From the NCBI GenBank assembly GCA_027405735.1, contig JAPEHQ010000018.1, positions 1,116,001 to 1,180,000 of the forward strand: a stretch of DNA of 64,000 nt, read 5' to 3'. Within the stretch, counting starts at the first letter, position 1; the number at the start of each line of letters is the position of its first letter. A program made the translations under genes and the position numbers. Source of the DNA: Mucor racemosus. Its lineage: Eukaryota > Mucoromycota > Mucoromycetes > Mucorales > Mucoraceae. The notes below the pieces were generated by a model, which saw nothing but the letters and a program-made list of their open reading frames with translations, searched no databases and had not been told where the DNA came from. This document shows, piece by piece, positions 36,182 through 49,137 of this stretch.

Positions 36182-39100
36182 ATGTCTGATATAAAGACAG
36201 CACATAATACAACAGAAACTGAATTAAATGATGGAACAACCATCTATATCAATGGTAAAATTAAACTAAAGTACATGTTGATTCATTTCAAGATATTAAA
36301 TTTACAACACATATAAAAAAAAAAAAAAAGACCATGTGTATTTGGCATCTGAACATTTAGGTGAGCCTTACTATATCGGCAGAGTGATGGAATTTTGTAC
36401 TTCTCATAAACGTAAAGGTTTACAAGTTCGTATTGCTTGGTATAATAGACTTAAGGATATTATCAATCGCAAGTCAGCAGATCCTTGTCTGTTGGTTGCT
36501 ACCATGCATTCAGATATAAATCCTGTATCATCTATCCGTGGAAAGTGTACAGTAATGCACAAGTATTATGTCCCAAATATCGATGTTTACAGGAAGCAGC
36601 AAGACCATTTCTATTATAATCAATTGTATGATAGATACATTCAACGTGTATATGATGTTGTTCCATGTGAAACAGTGCAAAATGTACCCATGGACACATT
36701 GGAAGCTCTTAAATCAAGATATCAATTTATTGTAGTAGAACAGGGAAAAGCTGCTGATTTAACTGTAGCAAGAAGAATCTGTTGTGTTTGCCAACAATGG
36801 TGCCAAAGTGTTGTCTCTGTTAAATGCGCAGGTTGCCAAAAGAGTTATCATATGTCTTGTCTTAATCCTCCATTGGCTCGTAAACCATCGAAAGGCTTCG
36901 CTTGGCAATGTGCCTTCTGTACTCGTCAAGAGGTATTAGCTGAATCAAATCCTGATAGTCCTGTTACTAGTGCTTCTCATACGCGCTCATCATCAAAGGC
37001 ATCTTCTCCAGAATCCTCAGAATCACAAAATCAACAGCAAACTACAAAAGAATTAAGCATCGCTGCTGCGACGGCAGCTGTAGTTGCAACAAAGGCTGAC
37101 CTCAAAAGACAAGTACGTGCTACTCGCTCACAAGTTAAACAACAACAACAACAAGAAACCTTATCATTAAATTCTATGGTTGCTGGGGAAACGTCTAGCA
37201 ATAATTCAGAAACAATCAACAAAGAATCAAAGCCAACCATAAAAAAAGAAAACCCACAAGGTAAATATTATTCTTATTTTATTATCCTATCAGGCTCATT
37301 AATGTAATCTATGTATAGTTCAACAAATGAAGATGACTCACATGTGGCCATTTCGTTATTTTGGTGTCAACACAGCAATTACTGATATTTTAGGTAAACA
37401 ATAAAATTTTGCTACTAAAAAATGTCACTGCTTAAACTGACCTACTTGTAGATGTTGATGATCGTATCTATCCAAGAGCAAAGAGTAGAATTGGTGCTAA
37501 ATATCAAGCAAATGTGCTGGACTTTGTTCCACCAAACCCTAATTCAAATCATATTCCTAATTCTTACAATTTATCTTCCATATCTCCAAGAGGCTCATAC
37601 CCTGACATCAACAATATTAGTTCTGTAAGGGATTCTTTTGACGATTTCAACAACAACAACAACATCATCATAAGCTCTGCTAGAGGGTCATTTGATGATA
37701 TAAAATGTATCAGTAAAGCTAGATCAGCAAGAGGTTCTGATGCTTCCAATGGCAGTAATATTATAAAATCTGAAAGAGATGCCGATCCTAGCAACACCAA
37801 TGCAAATTTAAGACCTGTCAGAGGCACAGACGATACAATTACAATCATTTATCGACCTGGCATTCTAGATGAAGCAAAAATTGATAATTACATGCACGCT
37901 GTGAAGCAATTAAAGAACATTCCTCTTCCACCACACAACTCTGATTTAATGGATAGAGCATTATACGAATTAGAATTAAACAATTATGATACGGATATTG
38001 CATATGAAAACATGTCAAAATTAAATGGAGATGATTTCAAGCATATAGTCGAATGGACACCTGCAGAAATTGAAGCTTTTGAGCAGAGTATTCGTAATCA
38101 TGGTCATGATCTCAATTATGCTAAAACAGCTGTTAAAACAAAAGACATGGCAGACATTGTTCGCTACTTTTACCAATGGAAGAAGACAGATCGATATCAA
38201 CCAGTGTATTCAGAATGGACAAAAATCTATAGACCACTCAAGAAATTCAAACGATTCCCAAGAGATAAAGAACGAGAAGCAGAAGAAGCAGCAAGATTGG
38301 AAAAGGAAAATGAATTGGAAATGGATAGCGAAGAGGACACAGACCTCACTATTGTACCAAAAGCAACTTATTCAACTAAACCTTATCAATGCATGAATTG
38401 TTTGACAGAGCAATCTAGAATTTGGAGGCGATCGCCATCTGATTTTGATAGAAAGAGAAAAATATTTAGTAAAGTGCTATGTAATGATTGCGGTATCTTT
38501 TGGTTAAAGTATGCAAAGACAAAGCCAATTTCTCCAGAAACCAGAATTGCGAATATTGCAATGAGCTCTGGTTCCAACAATACCACAAGCAATTCATCAC
38601 AATTTGGTGGTAGTGATAGCAAACGTAAAAGAATGAATGAATTTGCTATGCGAAAACGATTCAAGGAAGACCGAGAATATTTGCAGTTTGATCCATCACC
38701 ATGCACCATTTGTCATGTTATGGGCGCTACAGCTACTCGATTGTACACATGTTATGCTTGTGGCATGTCTGTACACAATGATTGTTATGGCATAAAAGAT
38801 AAAGCAGACCGAATTGGTTGGCGTTGTGATCCCTGTCAAAATCGAGAAAAGCCTGTTGCATCATATGTATATGAATGCGTCTTGTGCTACAATACCGTCT
38901 CTAAACATCAACCTTTAAAGATGACTTCTGGATATTGTTGGGCACACGTTCAATGTGCTACATTTATCCCCGAGATCAAATTTGTCAACCCTTCTTTATT
39001 ATCACCCGCCGAATATATTGGTTGTGTTAACCCAGCACGAATAGATGCAAATTGCTCTTTATGTGATGAGAAACGTGGTGCTTGTGTTGCATGTTCGGAT

Positions 39101-39785
39101 TGCCATAAAAACGTTCATGTACAATGTGCTATAGAAAATAATTATAGATTGGCTTTTGAAATACAGTCCTACAATACTAAAAATCATCGCAATAGTCAAA
39201 ACTATCCTATCATTCCTGCTGGTCTTTTTGGACCTGATTCTGCTTCTGGAATTATGGTTCCTCAGGTATTGTGTCCTGGACATAGTACTATTGGTAAAAG
39301 TTTGATCGGGCTTGATGCTCGTACAACTGATGATTTACGAGAGGTAAGCTATAAATATAGAGCATATTAAAGATAGTATTCTAATAATTGTAATCCTTTA
39401 GACATCCCTATTTACATACGCTAAAAATTACAAAAAAATATCCAGTAATAGCACACCAGCAATGCGACGATATCTTGCTGCTTCTTCCTTTTGTCAAAGT
39501 AAAAAGGCTAACAAGAAAATACCTAACCCTATCGATGCTGTCATTGAGGCTTTGTCAGTTGATGCTTCTTTATCAGCATCTACTGTTTCTAGTCGTTCTC
39601 GTTCTAGAGCAATCTTGACTTCTTTATCTCCATCCTCCTCTTCCTCTACATCTCGATCTCTGTCTTGTAGCAATTGCCCTGCAAAGCATTCCCCAATATG
39701 GTGGAGTGTCGAATCTGATCCCTATTCCCACAAAAGGATCTGTCAGCGGTGCCATCATAAAGATAAACTTAATCATGTGCATTAA
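36182..39785 (+). CDS. SNT2: Snt2-like chromatin factor (BAH-PHD-ELM2-SANT-GATA-ePHD)
   Basis: Five exons: 36182-36254, 36331-37260, 37319-37393, 37452-39343 and 39402-39785, 1117 aa. Domains: BAH about 25-165 (DHVYLASEHLGEPYYIGRV); PHD finger about 174-222 (CCVCQQWC, CAGCQKSYHMSC, WQCAFC); ELM2 from about 361 (RIYPRAKSRIGAKYQANV), resuming at TIIYRPGILDEAKIDNY (about 490); SANT 559-605 (VEWTPAEIEAFEQSIRNHG); GATA-like zinc finger 671-706 (CMNCLTEQSRIW...CNDC); PHD at 777-822 plus extended PHD to about 960; and a last CSNC...CQRC finger near the C-terminus. This order is that of Snt2, a histone-reading subunit that pairs with a JmjC protein (Ecm5) and the Rpd3 deacetylase in yeast. Unusual: an S/N-rich block with repeated RGSFDD-like units splits the ELM2. 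Confidence 0.92.
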
Positions 39786-40183
39786 AAATAATTGTAAAAA
39801 GTAAAATCAAAGAAAAAATATCTTGTTAAATAAATAAAAATTACGTTCCTTATCACTCTTTTTAATATATTTCAATTGTCTCGGATTTCTTTCCTTGCTG
39901 ATTATCTTTGCTTTAAAGAGTTGTTCATTCTTTGATAAGCTGATATTCTACAATTCAAACATGTAATAATGAATTACAACATCTGAACTACATATAATAT
40001 CTACCTATTTTATGTTTTGCAAAAAAAAAAAAAAAAAAAAAAAAATACAACTAATTTATTGCCTATAACAACTTTATTCAGATTACCATTAATGTCAAAA
40101 TTAAAACAAACAATACATTTTGAGCACATTGTTATGCATGATTTATTATATATGTATTGTAATTATTTGATTAAATATTGAAA
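39786..40183. terminator. Convergent 3' region
   Basis: Spacer between the Snt2-like stop and the stop of the minus-strand coiled-coil gene. It has AAATAAATAAAAATTACG for the plus gene and a poly-A tract (about 40021-40045). On the minus strand TTTAATCAAATAATTAC follows the coiled-coil gene's stop. Confidence 0.45.
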
Positions 40184-41275
40184 TCACCAAATGGCTCTTC
40201 CTGGATAAACAAGCGTATAATTTTCTATATAACTATCCATTGACATTTCATCATCCGCTTCCACTGTACTTTTAGCTAAAAACACAGGTGCAATACCCAA
40301 GTATATCTTCTCTTCGCCTTCATTTCCTTCTCCAAGATGACGATACACATGCTTAACTTGATTTGCAATCACTTTATCATTCTTTCGTAGTGTATGTATG
40401 AGGATACCATCATCTTGTCCATTAATGGGTAAACATAAATCAGAGGCCATATCTACCAATTTTTCAATACGTTGAACCACCTCAGTTGTCATTTCATAAA
40501 GGGGGGCCAGTGTAGTTGAAATTTCCTTGGCAATAGTTTTCTTTGCTTGTTCAATAGTAGCCATTATTTGAGGATCTTTTCTTTGTATCAATTCTGCTGT
40601 TGCCTTTGCTGTTTTCAGTCTCAAATCCTTGGCCCATCCTTCATGCTTGGAATCAATAAACAAGCTATTTAAACGATCAAACGACTCATTTGTAGCCTGA
40701 TCTAAATGTATACCTGTCTTGAGCACACTTGTCACAATCTTTTCTGTCAAATATCGCTCTATTAACACAGATACCAACATGTAATCGGTTTTACCAGCAG
40801 TCGATCCTTTATCAAATAAAGCCCCAATAGGAACGGCATCCTCTTCAAATAATCCACAAAAAAATAGCTTTACTTGTCCCGGATTTTGCATGCATCGAAA
40901 TGCACTTTTGGCATTTGGCGAAAAGTTGTTGACTTTACCCGAGAATTTACCCAATGTGGCAATGATGGTGGAGAAATCATCGTCTGTCACTCTGATAGGC
41001 TTAGTAGTTTCGTAAAGTGTGTTTTGCATTTGCTTCAAATTGGTCTTGAGCTCATCATTATTTTGCTTGGCTTTATCTAGCTCAGCTTCGCAAATTTGTC
41101 GTTGTTTAGTTGCCTGTGCTAAATCTTGCTGGGATTGCTTTACTTGATTTTGTAGACTGTCGTAGTAAGTCTGTAGTAATTGTTGACGCTTATAAAGCAT
41201 CTTTTCTCGGGCATCATCGTTTATTGATGATGAATGTCGTTTATCTGATGATTTAGTACTGCTTGCGAGAGACAT
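40184..41275 (-). CDS. Uncharacterised coiled-coil protein
   Basis: Single exon. The ORF opens at 41320, but the first 15 codons (MHSFLFFFFSFNTYT) come from a poly-A/T 5' UTR, so the ATG at 41275 (MSLASSTKSSDKRH) is chosen, giving 363 aa. A coiled coil lies at about 25-90 (LYKRQQLLQTYYDSLQNQVK, EAELDKAKQNNDELKTNLK). A globular helical region follows, with IRVTDDDFSTIIATLGKFSG, VKLFFCGLFEED and LVSVLIERYLTEKIVTSVL. The C-terminus is acidic, then VYPGRAIW. It resembles hypothetical proteins with the DFSTIIATLGKFSGKVNNF core found in several fungi, but I know of no function. No membrane segment. Confidence 0.75.
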   Translation of the reverse strand: MSLASSTKSSDKRHSSSINDDAREKMLYKRQQLLQTYYDSLQNQVKQSQQDLAQATKQRQICEAELDKAKQNNDELKTNLKQMQNTLYETTKPIRVTDDDFSTIIATLGKFSGKVNNFSPNAKSAFRCMQNPGQVKLFFCGLFEEDAVPIGALFDKGSTAGKTDYMLVSVLIERYLTEKIVTSVLKTGIHLDQATNESFDRLNSLFIDSKHEGWAKDLRLKTAKATAELIQRKDPQIMATIEQAKKTIAKEISTTLAPLYEMTTEVVQRIEKLVDMASDLCLPINGQDDGILIHTLRKNDKVIANQVKHVYRHLGEGNEGEEKIYLGIAPVFLAKSTVEADDEMSMDSYIENYTLVYPGRAIW

Positions 41276-42129
41276 GGTATATGTATTAAATGAAAAAAAA
41301 AAAAAAAGAAAAGAATGCAAAAAAAAAAGGATGTACGAAATTAATATGTATATTAAAAGGTACTCAGCCCCAGTGGAGGTTGTACAACCAACTTAGCCTG
41401 CTTATATAGACTTGTACCTGGATTTCTTGGCTTCAGCTAATCCTTGATTAGCGCTAAAATTATATGAATGTGATGCATTTTTATATATCATGCATATACG
41501 AATAAATATAGTTCCACCACTAAAAACATAAAACGTAAAAGTTATACCTACATGGCACTACTTGAAAAGAAATGCACCTTCGTAATACCAGAAGATTTTG
41601 ATATTCTAAATTTAAATTGAATTTGAAAGCCTATTAGCATATAAAAGCCTCCATTTACAAAAATGAGTTCACCATATAAGATTCAACCACATTTTCTATG
41701 CAAATGTAGACAATTCAAGAAAATCTTGGTCAATACTAATATGATCAGCTAAATGATTGTTGGTCTAGGAAAAGCATTTAATATCATTGATCTTGACTAA
41801 GCCAAATCATCGCTACTTGGTAACTTCAATTTAACATAAATGTAGACCCAATAAAGACGACAAATATGATGCATATATTGACAATTAGGTATTTACATAT
41901 TTTATGTAGAATATGAAAATCAATGATAAGTTTTACTTTAAAAGACATGATTACATAGCAGTTGGAATGTTCATATTGTATTTTGGAACTTTGTGTCATC
42001 CATTGATACAGCATTATAATTAAAATTAATTTTAAAAAGTTTATACATTTCAAATGTGATTCAATTCCACCACCTGAAATTTCAAAAACTACCGAAAACC
42101 GCTAACCTCTTCTAAGCAAATATACCTTA
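41276..42129. other. Intergenic, coiled-coil gene promoter side
   Basis: The first 60 bp carry two A runs (5' UTR of the minus-strand gene). The rest is AT-rich with no coding signal and no clear repeat partner. Confidence 0.45.
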
Positions 42130-43124
42130 GACACTGCTAAATATATATAAATTCGTCAAATTATGATACCTGTCCTGAAATTTGTTTTATATCTCACGAA
42201 AGACTCGAAAACAGGTAAACCCCACAGCATTTTACTTGAAAACTGGATGCGACTTTTTCATCATTGCTTAACTTTTTTTTTTTCACTAAATAACACCACA
42301 AAACAATTATACCGTATATCTAAGTTTTAAATAAAAATGCGTTTTTTCTTAACTTTTCTTATATTTAACCATGTATGGTCTGAAAATTCAGACTTTTTCG
42401 CAGACATTTTCGGGGCTCATTTTTATCCTTACCAACACTCATGATTTTGATCAAAAAACAGAAAAACCAAATTTTGATACCAAAATCAACGTTTAAATAT
42501 ACTACATTGTGAGAGAAAATTGTAGCCATAACTAATACACATTTTATAAAAGTTTAATATTAAATGTTAAGTAATGAAAATTTGCATTTTTGGCCCAAAA
42601 ACGGTTTTTTGATTAAAGGATTTTCATGTAATATTTTGCAATAAAAATGTTTGTTATTTATTATTGAGCAAATAGAGCGCTAAATTCTGCATATGTGTAT
42701 ACTTTTATTTTTATAATTGGTAGTATAATTAACTCTAGATTTGCAAAATCAGAAAAAAAAATTAAAAAATGTCAAAATTGATGATCTGGACAAGAATAAT
42801 TTTTGAAATTAATATTCCGCTTATAAGCTTTGGGAGTCTTAAAAATAAGAGATTTTATAATACTTGAGAACTTTTTCAAAAGTTTACAACGCTGTACCCA
42901 TTTGATTCAAGCTTATTACTGTAAATCTTTAAACAGGTTGTTAATACTTTGTTATATTTTATTTGATGATAATATAGCCTTGCTTTATAATTATTCCGCT
43001 AGAGGTAATTTACATTGAGCTTTAATCTTACGTTTCCAACAATATCATAAACATAAACATACACATGGTCATCATCGCTGAAGCCTATTGCCGCCTTTTT
43101 ACTCTCTTTGTCGCAAGCCAGTTG
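42130..43124 (-). repeat. Composite repeat copy 4 (inverted; dynein fragment-beta-partial gamma1)
   Basis: Read on the minus strand this gives the dynein fragment (43123-43021), the beta core (about 42935-42310) and the distal piece of gamma1 (42300-42165); the proximal part of gamma1 is deleted. It is the only inverted copy in the window. Confidence 0.8.
43021..43123 (-). pseudogene. Dynein intermediate chain fragment, in repeat copy 4
   Basis: Minus-strand reading LACDKESKKAAIGFSD, DDHVYVYVYDIVGNVRLK. Only the last blade is kept. It contains a duplicated GTTTAT unit and an extra GAT. Confidence 0.65.
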
Positions 43125-46064
43125 TAATGAGTCAAACATTTCAGTTTCATTCATGCAAAACCTTGCCTCATTCCTTATATAAATACTACAAGGAAATCAT
43201 TACATGATCCCTTGTAGATTTATCTGTCTTGTTACACTCCCTTTACTTATATTTATTCACTAATAAATATCTAATTTACAAATAAGAACACCAACCTTCA
43301 TCAATCCAGTGATCACAAATTTATAATAGCAAAAATAATATCTATAAGCATATTATCCACCTTTGTTGTTAGTCCAAAATTATAGATCATTACACCAGTT
43401 TATTCAATGCTTTATATAACTTATGAATCAAAAATCTGCTTTTCTGAGCTATGGAATAATAGCAATCAGATGATTTTGATGTTTGTAAATATACCAGAGG
43501 GTGTAATTATATATTAAAAAGAAGCACTAATATTATATACACATCATATGTATACATTAAGTAATGCTGAGATACTTTCTTTAGCACTAGTAAGTATTCT
43601 ACAAGATTTACTACTTGTCTATGCATAAAATTTTATCATTCTGTTTTATCCATTCACTACGGTTAAATCATATATGTTTAAATCATATAATACAATTTAT
43701 GGTAAAACAAAGCTACGAAAAACTTCAGCAAGTTCAATTGATAAATTACTGCTTGCGTGTATAGAAGTCATTTTCAACCGAATGTAGAATGGAATTTAAA
43801 GTAATACATAAACCAAGCTGCACGTATACACCAGTTTAATACTATTTGATTTTCTATATTATGTGTCTCCAAATGCATTTCTTTTTGCATACTCTTTTAA
43901 ATATACGAGTTTTTGTTCTATGAAAGGTTTCATCTCATCACGAGTTTATAATGCTAACAAGAATAATACTTACTTGTAGAAGTATAATAATATTGATATT
44001 GACAGCTAATTTTTCTTGCCAAAGATAGTAATAATTTTATATGATAGTATTTGCACGTTTTATGCAAAATGCATTGATTCGAGCAAGAAAAAAGGCCGTG
44101 CTCTTGATTAAAGCATTTTACGCTAATTCTATATGACTTTGATGTACCTCCTTGTTCTCATTCTCCTTTGCAATCCCGAGTTAGTACCGCCTGATGCCCG
44201 TCGATGAAATCTATTATAGCACTCAAATGGCTAATAATTGTATATAAAATGCTTCAGTTTTCTACATGTGCAGTAAATGACGACGACGTTGTTTATTAAA
44301 ATAAAAGAAATATAAAAATAAAATCAGTAGAAATACAATTATAATCAGCTAAACTTTTTATTGCAAAAGACTTTGGAAGATTTAAAATAATTGAAAAAGT
44401 ATGAGGGTATTTATAGTGATTTGGAGAACTTGGATACCATCAGGCTTGAATGAATTTATATTTAGTAGTCTTCTAGTTTTGAATACGTTGTTATTGATTT
44501 AATATTTTAAGGGATAAATCATGTGGAGCATTGACCATGAGGGATTGATGTCAAGTGTGACAATATCGACCTTTCGGGAAATGGTTGTTTATTATTGTTA
44601 TATCTATCTTATGTAACCTTGAATCAAGGGATAATATTTATATGCTTGGATTGTATTTATATTGATAGTGCAACTGCAATATAGTTGAGTAGTCGACTAA
44701 ATTGGTATCTTTGTTTATTATTATTATTGGTTTGGATAGAAACTTGTTTCCATATATATGTCATTTGTGTAATTAATTGCATTCTGATTAAGGGTCCTAT
44801 CAGTCATCTACACGACATATATGGTTTAAAAGATATTTCATATTTTTTGCATGCGTTTATTATTGTTGTTCACATTTCAAGTGGCATCATATTTTATGAG
44901 CGACACTTGGAATTTAGGTTATTTTATTATTACCAAGCGTTTTAGCATGTAATTCTACTGTAGATTCAATTGACTTCTCGTTGCAATGGCAGGTACTTCT
45001 AGTGTCGATCCACAAAATTACAAACGTTTTAGTCTTCCTGAGTTGCTGTGGAAATAATGGAGAAATGAAAACTCGTATTTGTTTAAACCATTGTGTATGG
45101 ATTTTATTAGGAATTCTTTGAAAACTTTTATAAAATCAAATAATGAATCAAAATCGAATTTTAAAATTTCAGTTAATGAACAATAGATTTAAGAAGAACA
45201 TATCTTAATTCATTGGCTAACAGCTATTTTTGAAGGGTTCTCGGACTCATTTTTGGAAAAAAAAAAGTCTTCTCGTCTGCTTTAAAGAAATTTAGTAACT
45301 GAAACAATACTTGAAATCAATGAATATTAATCCAAGTGAGTTGTACGTTTTAAAATGATGTATATTACAGCTGTAACAATATACAATGATATAATTTTAG
45401 CATCCTATTGATTTGCTGTTTAATCGTAGGAATCAAGCGCCCAATTTTTTCTAGTAGGTTTTATGACTCATTAGACTATTTTAAAATTAGAAACATTGCT
45501 AAAACAGTCAAAATCAGTATATATGGCAATGACAACTACCGAAATTAGTAAGTAAACGTCCTATTGTTCATGCATAATCAAAGTTGTAATGTAATACGTT
45601 TTACGTTTGTTTTTTAAAAAAATTCAGCCTTCAAATATTGTAACAAGAAAAATATATAATTTAATAAAGAAACTTGTTAAATTAAATCACACACAAAAAC
45701 TGAAGATAATCTTTATTTAATATCAATAATTTGTCCTATATATTTATATACAAGTTCTATAATAATAACGGTCTATTATTAGCTCATGGTATGCAAAACT
45801 ATTAAAAGGGCTCATCTAATCTGAAATTATCTAATTAAACTGCTAATACTAAGCAAGCATCAAATTAGTTGTGTTGATTCGCAATAAAGTAAGGCGTTTT
45901 ATCAAGATAAAGTTGGTTGATTGATATAACTGATAATAAATGCAATGTCATTTATTGAATGGGTGAATGTAAATGTATCGTATAAAACAACACAGCTTAC
46001 TTGTGAATGAAAATACTAATCATTCTACTTAACATCAATAGGTTCAAAAAGCATAGTTAAGTGC
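43125..46064. other. AT-rich non-coding sequence inside repeat island 2
   Basis: About 2.9 kb. ORFs are short and follow AT composition. No conserved domain or second copy was recognised. Confidence 0.5.
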
Positions 46065-46246
46065 AATCATTGCTACTAAATTGCATAATTTGGTATGCAG
46101 AAAACTCTTGGTGTATTAATTCTTTTTTTTTTGGGCAATGCTACAAATCATCGTTCAATATTACTGAATACTAATGAATCAGAGAAAATTCAATGGTAAA
46201 AAACTGATACTCAATGTACATTGAGGTCAAAATTGATAAAAGGTGC

Positions 46247-46908
46247 TGCAGTAAAATGTAGAATAAAAGCTTTGAAAAAAGATACAGTTTAAATCCTTCT
46301 TTATTCAAAAAATGGATAGTGTGCAATAGGTCTATATTTCTACTCTATTTATATTAGTTGTGCTTTTGTTATATCTGGGAGTTGCACCGTAACTGTCAGT
46401 GATCTATCAGAATTAGGAATAACCGAATTACCAACTTAGGACTTCTGTCAAACCGTGATGTTTAACATGCGAATCAGACAATGCTGCATTCCATACATAT
46501 ATCATCATGCTACTTATTAAATGATTGAAGCATGATTCCATTGTCTTCATGCAATATCCATATGTTTATTCTTTTTGGTAAATCAATTAGTTTGTTTGTG
46601 ATTTTAAAGTTTATATTGAGCTTCTTGATTTACATAATCAAGGCGGTCTTTTAATGCCCGGTTTTGGCATATTTGTTAATGATCCGCATAGAGCAATCCT
46701 TACTTTGATCTATGTGTTTCTTCAGCTTATTTTATGAATCAATTTGCTTTGTTTATGATTCGGTCTATTTTATTTATATGTTAAATTACTAATACTTTCT
46801 GTATTTACTGTTAAATTCATGTTATCTCTATTGAAATATTAGAGCATGGTTTTATGTGAGATAACATTTAATTTCTTATGTGGGGAAATAGTATCCTAGT
46901 TCAGCACA
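46247..46908. mobile_element. LTR-like insertion with target-site duplication
   Basis: 662-bp insertion in copy-5 alpha relative to copies 1, 3 and 6, where GATAAAAGGTGCATTCATTG is continuous. Ends are TGCAGTAAAATG and TTCAGCACA (TG..CA), flanked by GGTGC on both sides (46242-46246, 46909-46913). Bases 46400-46545 resemble the 5' part of the LTR at 49504-49208 (reverse strand), which suggests related or nested elements. Confidence 0.7.
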
Positions 46909-46956
46909 GGTGCATTATTCATTGTGTAATGAAAATTGACATTTATCATAAGGCGT

Positions 46957-47180
46957 GCTGGTGATAGCTTTGATACTACTGTAAATGGAACCATTTAATT
47001 TAATTTATGGAATTTGAATGTAAATATCGAGGAACGATTCGTAAGCACTTAAGTTGGTTCTGGTGAAGCATTGAAAAAATTGGCTTGGGACAAAACGAGT
47101 AAAAAGGCAGCAATAAGTACCAGTGATGATGGCCACGTTTATGTTTATGTTTATGATATTGGGGAGGTGACACTAAAACT
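46957..47180 (+). pseudogene. Dynein intermediate chain fragment, in repeat copy 5
   Basis: Same collinear fragment: TTVNGTI, the shared TAA before VGSGEALKKLAWDK, then SDDGHVYVYVYDIGEV. It carries the copy-specific repeat of GTTTAT and the changed ending GEVT shared with copy 6. Confidence 0.65.
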
Positions 47181-48311
47181 TAATGTAAATTACCTCTAGC
47201 GCAATGATTATCAAGTAAGACTATATTATCATCAAATAAACTACTACATAATATTAACATGTATGAAGGTTTACAGTAATAAGCTTGAATCAAGTGTGTA
47301 CAGCATCGTAAATTCTTGAAAAAGTTCTCAAGTATTATAAAATCTCTTATTTTTAAGTCTCACAAAGCTTATAAGCGAAACATTAATTTAGAAAATTATT
47401 TTTGTCCAGATCGTCAATTTTGACATTTTTTAATTTTTTTTTCTGATTTTGCAAATCTAGAGTTAATTATACTACCAATTATAAAAATAAAAATATACAC
47501 ATGTGCAGAATTTAGCGCTCTATTTGCTCAATAAAAAATAACAAGCTTTTTTATTGCAAAATATTACATGAAAATCCTTTAATCAAAAAATCGTTTTTGG
47601 GCCAAAAATGCTAAGTTTCATTACTTAACATTTAATATTAAGCTTTTATAACATGTGTATTAGCTACTGCTACAATTTTCTCTCACAATGTAGTATATTT
47701 AAACGTTGATTTTGGTATCAAAAATTGATTTTTCTGTTTTTTGATCAAAATCATGGGTGTTGGTAAGGATAAAAATGTGCCCCGAAAATGTCCGCTACAA
47801 AGCCTGAATTTTCAGACCATACGTGGTTAAATATAAGAAAAATTCAAAAACCCGCTTTTTTATTTAAAACTTAGATATACTATATACCATAGTATAAGAG
47901 ACGTAGCCATTCAATCTTGCTATGCTCAGTTATGGCGTCGCTCTGCGGTCTCGCTTTTGCGATTTCTTAATGAATCTATGATATGACAGCCGGTTTTTCT
48001 GGTAGAAAATGCATGTTTTTATGATAACAAATATTGCCTATTTTGTTTAGTTTATGGGTTGTTGCGCTGTAATGCTGCTTTTATATTGGCTGAAATGTGC
48101 AATTTAGCAGGGCTTTAATTGTGCTAAATAATGTAAAGCCTTGAAAATCCTTTTCTACATGTGCTGTTTCTCTCTTTTTCCTTTCATATTCGAAGGATAT
48201 TATTCACCGTTTGATAAGCCTTATCAGACTATCAAACTGGTATTCTTTTATTTTTTCTTTTATCTGAATACGCATGCTAACATAAGGGACTAATATTTTT
48301 GATATAGGTAG

Positions 48312-48824
48312 TGTTGTATTCCACCTACTAGTATCATACGTTACCACCTTCTACAGCATCATCAATACATCTTGCAATCTATTGACTACGGCATGTATTA
48401 AAGTGCAAGTCTTGATATCGGATATAAGAAACTCCTAGCGGACTAAGTTTAATCCAGTAATTACAAGAACGCTTGGACCTCAATTATGACACCATATTAT
48501 TTCATCCCAGCAGTTAATCAATTAAGTAGCTATCAAATCAACATCCAAGCACAACTAGCGCAGCATTAAAATAAGACAACTCGCAAGCTCTGCAAGAACG
48601 GTTAGATTATGATTGATACATTTCAATCCATAGATTACTATGAAACAGATCTAATGGTTCAAGAGTGCCTTAATTACATCTCAGGATCTCAATGTCAAAT
48701 CAATATAAAAGGCCATACTTTTATATCTAAATAAACGATATCTTGTTTTTATTATACAGTTGAAGAACTGATTGATTATTACTCATTCTCTTTTAACTGT
48801 ATTCTTTTTTAAGTGTTATTCATC
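48312..48824 (+). mobile_element. LTR-like sequence, copy B
   Basis: Near-identical to 22953-23472, including TATAAAAGGCC (48714) and the AAATAAACG signal. Here the 5' junction falls directly in gamma2 (GATATAGGTAG then TGTTGTATT). Confidence 0.5.
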
Positions 48825-49137
48825 AAACCTGAAAATACACGACAAGGTTAAACCTTTTGCAATTCTATGGATCAGCGCTAGAAGTACTTGCCATTGCAAC
48901 GGGAGGTCATTTGGATTCACATTTATTGAGAAGAATTAATGGGCTTGCTGATCTTAGTAGGCGTAAGTAACAGGTAACCAATTTATTTCTCGAACTGGCT
49001 GAACGTACAATGAGCCATTGATGCTGGTAGTATTGGTGCCAAGCCGGGTTTTGCCAGCCAAATTTACTAGCATGCGTATCATATGCATTAATGAAAAAGA
49101 TAAAAAATTGCTAGACATATGCAAAACTTACTAAGAA

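Larger units (their letters stand above)
46065..48311 (+). repeat. Composite repeat copy 5 (alpha, LTR insertion, beta, gamma2)
   Basis: Alpha starts at AATCATTGCTACTAAATTGC, is interrupted at 46247-46908, resumes with the dynein fragment, then beta (about 47268-47875) and gamma2 up to 48311, where LTR-like sequence begins. Part of alpha is missing between GCATTATTCATTGTGT and ATTGACATTTATCATAAGG. Confidence 0.85.
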
